From: an uncultured Veillonellaceae bacterium
GTDB lineage: Bacteria; Bacillota; Negativicutes; Veillonellales; Megasphaeraceae
Direction: 5' to 3'
Assembly: GCA_900546795.1 (NCBI GenBank)
Contig: UREG01000071.1
Location: 1-9,149 of the forward strand
Length of the DNA: 9,149 nt
Made by a program: the position numbers and the translations under genes. The stretch's first letter is position 1; the number at the start of each line of letters is the position of its first letter. Positions 4,682-9,149 of the stretch are shown in pieces. A model generated the notes under the pieces. It had not been told where the DNA came from. It searched no databases and saw only the letters and a list, made by a program, of their open reading frames with translations.

Positions 4682-6241
4682 TTATTCGATTGCAGGGCCG
4701 GCGGACAGGATCTGTTCCGGCACCAGGGAGGCAAACTTTTTATTGTTTTCGATAAACAGCCGCGCCAGTTTGTCCCGCTGTGCGTCGTAAGCGGCGGTAT
4801 CTTCCCAAAGCGCCCGCGGATCGAGGATATGATCCGGCACGCCGGCGCAATGTTTCGGTATCGAAAGACCGAATACCGGCATGGAAACCCATTCTTCCTC
4901 TTTCAGCTGGCCGCTCAGCGCCGCGTTCAGCAAGGCACGGGTATATGCCAGTTTGATTCGGGAGCCTACGCCGTATGGCCCGCCGATCCAGCCTGTATTG
5001 AGCATGTACACTTCGGCTTGGTACTTGTCGATCCGTTCGCCCAGGAGTTCGGCATAGCGGAGCGGAGACAAGGGCAGGAACGGTTCGCCGAAAGCGGTAG
5101 AAAACGTAGCCTGCGGTTCGGTGATACCCCGTTCCGTACCGGCTACTTTGCTGGTATAGCCGGCAAGGAAATAGTACATTGCCTGTGCTTTCGTCAATTT
5201 GGAAATGGGCGGCAGCACGCCGAACGCATCGGCGGTCAGGAATACGATCTGTTTCGGGTGGTTGCCGAGGCCGTCCATTACGGCGTTTTCAATATGTTCG
5301 ACCGGATAGGCGGTTCGCGTGTTTTCTGTGATCGAGGTATCGCTGTAATCAGGCTGGCCGTTTTCGTTGAGTACGACGTTTTCCAGGACAGCGCCGTCGC
5401 GGATTGCGCGGTAGATATACGGTTCGGCTTCTTCGGTCAGACCGACGCATTTTGCATAACAGCCGCCTTCGATATTGAAGATCCCCTTGTCTGTCCAGAC
5501 GTGTTCGTCATCGCCAATCAAGCCGCGGTTCGGATCGGCGGACAACGTCGTTTTGCCGGTGCCGCTGAGGCCAAAGAAGATAGCCGTATCGCCGCCTGCG
5601 GTCATATTGGCGGAACAGTGCATGGACAGGACGTTGCGTTTGGGCATGAGATAGTTCATGACGGAGAAAATGGATTTTTTCAATTCGCCGGCATAGAGGC
5701 CGCCGCCGATGAGCACCATTCGTTTTGTCAGATTCAGTATGATAAACGTTTCGGAATAGGTGCCGTCTGTCTCGGGATCTGCTTTTACGCTCGGCATGGA
5801 GATGACCGTAAATCCGGTTCCCTGATCAGGCAATGCTTTTTCAATGAACAGCTGCCGGATAAAAAGCTGCTGCCACGCGCATTCGTTGATAAACCGCACG
5901 GGCAATGCATAGTCTTTATCTGCGCCGGCGCAGACGTCCGTTACAAAGACGGTATGTTCTTTGCCGTATGCCAGCATTTTTTGATACAATCTTTCAAACG
6001 TTTCTTCCGAGCAGCGCTGGTTGTTGCTCCAGCAGATCTCGTCATGCGTTATGCTGTCATCTACAATAAATTTATCTTTCGGTGAGCGTCCTGTATGTTT
6101 GCCGGTGCGAACGGACATAGCGCCGTTTGCCGCCAGCGCGCCTTCGCCCCGCTTGATCGCTGCCTGAACCAGCTCTTCTTTGGACGCGTTGTATATAACC
6201 GATGGCAGTTCTGCCAAAAATGCTTTGCCTGAAAATTCCAT
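4682..6241 (-). CDS. pckA: Phosphoenolpyruvate carboxykinase (ATP)
   Basis: PckA interconverts oxaloacetate + ATP and phosphoenolpyruvate + CO2 + ADP in the cytosol. It is gluconeogenic, but some anaerobes run it in the carboxylating direction toward succinate or propionate. At 519 residues it is close to the usual 520-540. By comparison with E. coli PckA as I remember it, the active site is complete: Arg52 (GRSPKDKF), Tyr183 and Lys189 (GGLYAGELKK), His208 (SMHCSAN), P-loop GLSGTGKT at 224-231 with Lys230, kinase-2 motif LIGDDEH with Asp244/Asp245, and Arg309 (ENTRTAYP). The P-loop/kinase-2 arrangement marks the ATP family rather than the GTP family. The start is supported by AGGAGGG at 6246-6252, five nucleotides from ATG. 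It is monocistronic, converges on tyrS, and has its own promoters and terminator. Codon use matches its neighbours. Confidence 0.98.
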   Translation of the reverse strand: MEFSGKAFLAELPSVIYNASKEELVQAAIKRGEGALAANGAMSVRTGKHTGRSPKDKFIVDDSITHDEICWSNNQRCSEETFERLYQKMLAYGKEHTVFVTDVCAGADKDYALPVRFINECAWQQLFIRQLFIEKALPDQGTGFTVISMPSVKADPETDGTYSETFIILNLTKRMVLIGGGLYAGELKKSIFSVMNYLMPKRNVLSMHCSANMTAGGDTAIFFGLSGTGKTTLSADPNRGLIGDDEHVWTDKGIFNIEGGCYAKCVGLTEEAEPYIYRAIRDGAVLENVVLNENGQPDYSDTSITENTRTAYPVEHIENAVMDGLGNHPKQIVFLTADAFGVLPPISKLTKAQAMYYFLAGYTSKVAGTERGITEPQATFSTAFGEPFLPLSPLRYAELLGERIDKYQAEVYMLNTGWIGGPYGVGSRIKLAYTRALLNAALSGQLKEEEWVSMPVFGLSIPKHCAGVPDHILDPRALWEDTAAYDAQRDKLARLFIENNKKFASLVPEQILSAGPAIE

Positions 6242-6295
6242 GGTACCCTCCTAAACCTATATGTAGTACGCTATTTTTAGAAACAGTATGCCACA

Positions 6296-6324
6296 ATATT
6301 AGCACAATTATATCGACAAATCAA
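6296..6324 (-). promoter_or_regulatory. Proximal promoter candidate of pckA
   Basis: Read on the minus strand, a -35 box TTGATT (complement of 6319-6324) and a -10 box TAATAT (complement of 6296-6301) are 17 bp apart. The start would be near 6289, giving a leader of about 48 nt. Confidence 0.65.
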
Positions 6325-6330
6325 TGTCTT

Positions 6331-6340
6331 ATGTATACAA
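6331..6340. promoter_or_regulatory. Possible operator palindrome upstream of pckA
   Basis: TGTATACA (6332-6339) is a perfect 8-bp palindrome, with partly symmetrical A/T flanks. It abuts the -10 box of the distal promoter candidate and lies just upstream of the proximal -35 box, a position suited to repression or activation. The core resembles sites of some GntR-family regulators. The assignment is speculative. Confidence 0.3.
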
Positions 6341-6367
6341 TATACCTGTTTTTTTAGAATTTCGCAA
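6339..6367 (-). promoter_or_regulatory. Distal promoter candidate of pckA
   Basis: On the minus strand TTGCGA (complement of 6362-6367) and TATATT (complement of 6339-6344) are 17 bp apart. The surrounding region (about 6341-6480) is very AT-rich, with no gene, and could act as UP-element-like DNA. Confidence 0.45.
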
Positions 6368-6488
6368 TATTTTCTTAAAATTTATAAATGGAAATTATAT
6401 TTTTTATTTCCCCTAGAAAATATCTTGTATGATGGCGGCAAAAATCCTCTCTCATTATATACATATTATATATAGGATATTTATAGGC

Positions 6489-6521
6489 AAACAGAAAAGA
6501 CTCCCTGCTGAGCAGAGAGCC
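6489..6521 (-). terminator. Intrinsic terminator of the speF-potE operon
   Basis: On the minus strand a 10-bp stem (arms complementary to 6512-6521 and 6499-6508, with two G-T wobbles) closes a TCA loop and is followed by TTTT and a T-rich tail. It begins about 50 nt after the potE stop codon. Confidence 0.88.
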
Positions 6522-6570
6522 TTTTGCTGTTCATTTTGGAGAGTGTCGTTATTTATGGTCTATGCAGAGA

Positions 6571-7908
6571 TTATTTTTCTGCGGTTTTGCTTTGATTGTA
6601 TTTCACTGCTGTTTCGAGATCGAAACGGTTGGATACAAATCCGTAGAGGGTCCAGCCGATAAAGGTTACCAGCGAACCGTAGAGCATTGCTTCTTCACCG
6701 GAAGCGTAGAGAGCGTATAAGCTGTATACGGAACCGATAAAGGCAATGATGTTTGTCGTGCTGTACTGCGAGCCGGTTATGTTGGCAGCTTTTTGTACTA
6801 CCATGATTGCCGCCATGCAGAGCAGGTACGGAATAACGTTGGTTACTACTGCCAGGTTTACGAGCATTTCAAACTGTTCGTTCAAAGACGGGCTGATCGT
6901 CATGAGGGACAAGCCGCTCTGGATCACGGTGATCGTTACCATGCCCACGATCGGAGCATCTTTGGAAGTTACTTTACTAAACAGTTTCGGGAAGTACCCT
7001 TCGTCTGCCGAGGCTTTGAATACCTGAGCGATGGTGAACTGCCAGCCCAAGAGAGAGCCGAAGCAGGACATTACCATCAGGCCCATAACGAGCTGACCAA
7101 TGCCGTCGTTGAACATTCTGGCAAATGCCAAGCCGAACGGAGCGGTGGAGTTTGCCAAGTCTGCCGTCGGTACGATACCTGCCATGATGTTGGTGGATAC
7201 GATGTAGATAATTGCCGCGCCCAAGGTGCCGCCCAATACGGCTTTCGGCACGTTTTCTTCCGGATTGTCTACGGCGTCCATGTTGGCGCAGGCGGATTCC
7301 AGGCCAAGGAATGCCCAAAGGGTCATGGCGATGGACTGGCTTACTGCGTCAAAGAACGGGAAGCCGTGCGGGTTCCAGGAGTTGATATACAGATCAGAGC
7401 TGAAGAAGAACCAGCCTGCGGTCGAGATGACCAGTACCGGAGCGATAACGCCCCATACGGTAACGCTGCTGATACGGCCGGTGATGCTGGCGCCGCCGAA
7501 GTTGAGCACCGTAGCTAACCAAAGAGTAAAAATAGTCCATAAAGCTGTTGCTACCGGTGATAAGGATACGCCTAAGAATTCCGAGCCATAGCCTACTGCG
7601 GAAATTGCGATTGCCGCGTTGGCGATGATCAGGGATACGCCGTATGTGTAGTTTGCCATAAAGTTGCCGGCTTTGCCGAACGAGTATTCCGCATAGCCGC
7701 CCATGCCGCCCCGTTTACTGAACATGCCGCATTTTGCAAACGCATATGCCAAACACATAGAACCTACTGCGGTGATGAGCCAGGAAAGGATCGATATCGT
7801 ACCTACCTGCGCCAGTTTTGTCGGCAGCATGATGATACCGGAGCCCATCATATTTACTGCGGTCAAAATGGTAAGCTGCATTACACTCATTTTATTTTGA
7901 CTTGCCAT
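6571..7908 (-). CDS. potE: Putrescine-ornithine antiporter
   Basis: This inner-membrane transporter of the APC superfamily exchanges extracellular ornithine for cytosolic putrescine, completing the proton-consuming ornithine decarboxylase cycle. It has 445 residues with about twelve hydrophobic segments. From memory it aligns almost without gaps to E. coli PotE (439), including NMMGSGIIMLPTKLA near the start, TLWAFLGLESACAN in the middle and SGEEAMLYGS near the end. Residues equivalent to ones reported as functional in E. coli PotE are kept: Cys60, Trp198, Glu204, Trp289 and Tyr422. The first Cys of the E. coli Cys-Cys pair remains (Cys282), while the second is Phe. AAGGAGG (7917-7923) fixes the ATG at 7908. 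It lies 66 nt after speF with a hairpin between, and is followed by a terminator. A cadaverine-lysine (CadB) or agmatine antiporter is less likely given the close PotE match. Confidence 0.95.
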   Translation of the reverse strand: MASQNKMSVMQLTILTAVNMMGSGIIMLPTKLAQVGTISILSWLITAVGSMCLAYAFAKCGMFSKRGGMGGYAEYSFGKAGNFMANYTYGVSLIIANAAIAISAVGYGSEFLGVSLSPVATALWTIFTLWLATVLNFGGASITGRISSVTVWGVIAPVLVISTAGWFFFSSDLYINSWNPHGFPFFDAVSQSIAMTLWAFLGLESACANMDAVDNPEENVPKAVLGGTLGAAIIYIVSTNIMAGIVPTADLANSTAPFGLAFARMFNDGIGQLVMGLMVMSCFGSLLGWQFTIAQVFKASADEGYFPKLFSKVTSKDAPIVGMVTITVIQSGLSLMTISPSLNEQFEMLVNLAVVTNVIPYLLCMAAIMVVQKAANITGSQYSTTNIIAFIGSVYSLYALYASGEEAMLYGSLVTFIGWTLYGFVSNRFDLETAVKYNQSKTAEK

Positions 7909-7937
7909 AAAAGTTTCCTCCTTTTATAGAGATGGTT

Positions 7938-7963
7938 CCGGGGCAGGGAGTCCCTGCTCCCGG
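7938..7963 (-). promoter_or_regulatory. Strong hairpin between speF and potE
   Basis: GCAGGG (7943-7948) pairs with CCCTGC (7952-7957) and CCGGG (7938-7942) with CCCGG (7959-7963), giving 11 pairs, one bulged base and a 3-nt loop. On the minus strand it lies 11 nt after the speF stop codon and no T-run follows. It is therefore more likely a 3'-end stabiliser or partial attenuator that sets the speF:potE ratio than a full terminator. Confidence 0.6.
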
Positions 7964-7974
7964 TCCATTACTGC

Positions 7975-9149
7975 TTATTTATCAAATTCTTTTTTCCATA
8001 CGTAGCCGTATGCTTTTACTTTGCCGTCTTCTTTTTCGAGGTATACGCCCTGGATTTCAGGTGCGAAGCCCGGAAGCTGGTTGATGCCTTCTTCCAATGC
8101 GCTGAAGTATTTTACCGCGGTTTCGGACCAGCGTTCGCCCGGTACTACGCAGAGTACGCCCGGCGGGTACGGAAGCGCGCCTTCAAGCGCCATGCGGCCT
8201 TCGATTTCAGAGAGGGCTACGAGTTCGCCTTCGCCGCGAACGAAGTTGAAGTTGGCTTCCTGCGGAGTCATAACGTATTCCGGCATGTAGTCATGGCGGA
8301 ACAGTTTTTTCTGCAGGTCTTTTACGCCCCGTTCTTTGTAGAATTCGTGCATTTCTTTGCACAGGCGGCGGATTGTATAGCCTTTGTATTTGTCGATGTT
8401 GTTGTAGTAGATCGTCGGCAATACGTCCTGCATCGGTGCGTCTTGTTCGATCAGGCGTTCAAAACGTGCGATCTGGGATACGAGGTTTTTCATTTTTTCC
8501 GTTGTTTCTGCCGGTGTGAGCAGGAACAAGATGGAGTTCAAGTCGCATTTTTCAGGAATGATATTGTTTTCGCGGAGGTAGTTGGCCAAGATATTGGCAT
8601 GGATGCCAAATTCTTCATACGTTCCGGTTTTCGGATCGATGCCCGGCGTGGTGAGCATGAATTTGCAAGGGTCTACGAAGTACTGGTTTTCTTCATAGCC
8701 TTCAAAGGAATGCCAGTTCTGACCCGGGTGGAATTTGAAGTATTCCAGGTTGTTGGCCATTTCTTCCGTATCCCCTTCTTCCCACGGTTTTCCATTGACT
8801 ACCGGCGGAATGAACGGTTTGATCATTTTGCAGGTGCGGAGCATGTCTTTGCGTGCTTCGATACCCATTTTTACGCATTCGTGCCAGAGTTTGCGGCCTG
8901 CTTCGCCTTCATGCATTTTGGCATTTACGTCGAGGGAAGCAAACATCGGGTAGAACGGGCTGGTGGAAGCGTGCATCATGAACGCGTTGTTGAAGCGTTT
9001 ATGGTTGCAGTACCGTTCCTGGCCTTTGATATGGCTGTCTTTTTTGTGAATCTGAGAGGTCTGGGAGAAACCGGCCTGCTGTTTGTGGACGGACTGGGTT
9101 ACGATGATCCCCGGATCTTCCGGTCCTAATTCGAGGAGCAGCGGGCTGC
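7975..9149 (-). CDS. speF: Ornithine decarboxylase, C-terminal part (5' end outside window)
   Basis: This PLP-dependent fold-type I decarboxylase converts ornithine to putrescine + CO2 in the cytosol. The frame is open to the right edge, so only the last 390 codons are present, compared with about 710-730 in E. coli SpeC/SpeF. The ATG at 8977-8979 is internal, not a start. Visible residues 19-22, SVHK, carry the Schiff-base lysine (Lys22, codon 9082-9084), followed by QQAGFSQTSQIHKKDSHIKG. Further on are YFVDPCKFMLTTPGID (156-171) and the C-terminal YPPGVLCVVPGE block, all characteristic of the bacterial ornithine/lysine/arginine decarboxylase family. The immediate potE neighbour and the close resemblance to SpeC/SpeF favour ornithine over lysine or arginine. 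It is first in a speF-potE operon; any leader peptide or promoter lies outside the window. Confidence 0.93.
   Translation of the reverse strand, partial: SPLLLELGPEDPGIIVTQSVHKQQAGFSQTSQIHKKDSHIKGQERYCNHKRFNNAFMMHASTSPFYPMFASLDVNAKMHEGEAGRKLWHECVKMGIEARKDMLRTCKMIKPFIPPVVNGKPWEEGDTEEMANNLEYFKFHPGQNWHSFEGYEENQYFVDPCKFMLTTPGIDPKTGTYEEFGIHANILANYLRENNIIPEKCDLNSILFLLTPAETTEKMKNLVSQIARFERLIEQDAPMQDVLPTIYYNNIDKYKGYTIRRLCKEMHEFYKERGVKDLQKKLFRHDYMPEYVMTPQEANFNFVRGEGELVALSEIEGRMALEGALPYPPGVLCVVPGERWSETAVKYFSALEEGINQLPGFAPEIQGVYLEKEDGKVKAYGYVWKKEFDK

Noticed and set aside
4483..4755. A 90-codon plus-strand frame between tyrS and pckA
   Set aside because: Its start codon lies inside a terminator hairpin, it crosses a second terminator, and it ends inside pckA antisense.
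4622..6085. A 487-codon open frame on the plus strand opposite pckA
   Set aside because: pckA on the other strand has a complete active site and proper signals. This frame is a shadow that starts inside a terminator hairpin and matches no family.
8293..9129. A 278-codon open frame on the plus strand opposite speF
   Set aside because: It is antisense to the well-identified decarboxylase. Its composition is Phe/Val/His-rich as expected from complementing that gene, and no start signals are present.
1..9149. tRNA genes, CRISPR arrays, insertion sequences, toxin-antitoxin or defence genes
   Set aside because: I looked for T-loop GGTTCGA-type signatures, regularly spaced repeats, transposase motifs and paired small ORFs on both strands and saw none. 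Apart from the intergenic repeat block, the window is ordinary chromosomal DNA.

Overview
The window most likely comes from a diderm Firmicute of the class Negativicutes (Megasphaera/Veillonella/Selenomonas-like). The main reason is the gene at 600-1883. It encodes an outer-membrane protein with a signal peptide, one S-layer-homology (SLH) domain, a short coiled coil and a beta-barrel ending in Phe, which is the OmpM/Mep45 architecture typical of that class. Strong AGGAGG-type ribosome binding sites and intrinsic terminators after most genes fit a Firmicute. The genus is inferred, not shown.

Layout, plus strand. 1-126 may be the tail of an unrecognised gene, and 127-367 holds nothing I can name. 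A consensus promoter (368-396) drives ompM through an approximately 195-nt structured leader. The leader contains a 5' hairpin, a 22-codon upstream ORF (470-538) and a segment (495-507) able to pair with the ompM ribosome binding site and the A of its start codon. ompM ends in a good terminator (1914-1946). About 580 bp of non-coding DNA follows, carrying a duplicated two-part repeat (1975-2075 and 2234-2337), a hairpin with a T-run and a 22-bp tandem repeat. Next comes a two-gene unit: an SGNH/GDSL hydrolase (2526-3092, TTG start) and tyrS (3117-4379), closed by a near-ideal terminator.

Layout, minus strand. pckA (ATP-dependent PEP carboxykinase, 4682-6241) converges on tyrS, with a bidirectional terminator and a second minus-strand terminator between them. 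Upstream of pckA are two promoter-like pairs flanking a TGTATACA palindrome. Further right lies a speF-potE operon: an ornithine/putrescine antiporter (6571-7908, followed by a terminator) preceded by the C-terminal 390 residues of an inducible-type ornithine decarboxylase that runs off the right edge.

How they fit together. tyrS and pckA are core metabolism. speF-potE makes and exchanges putrescine, which serves acid resistance and energy conservation. In Negativicutes the SLH domain of OmpM-type proteins binds polyamine-modified peptidoglycan, so an ornithine decarboxylase about 6 kb from ompM is a plausible functional link, although the two are not in one operon. The most interesting unexplained structure is the ompM leader, whose layout resembles leader-peptide-controlled translational attenuation.
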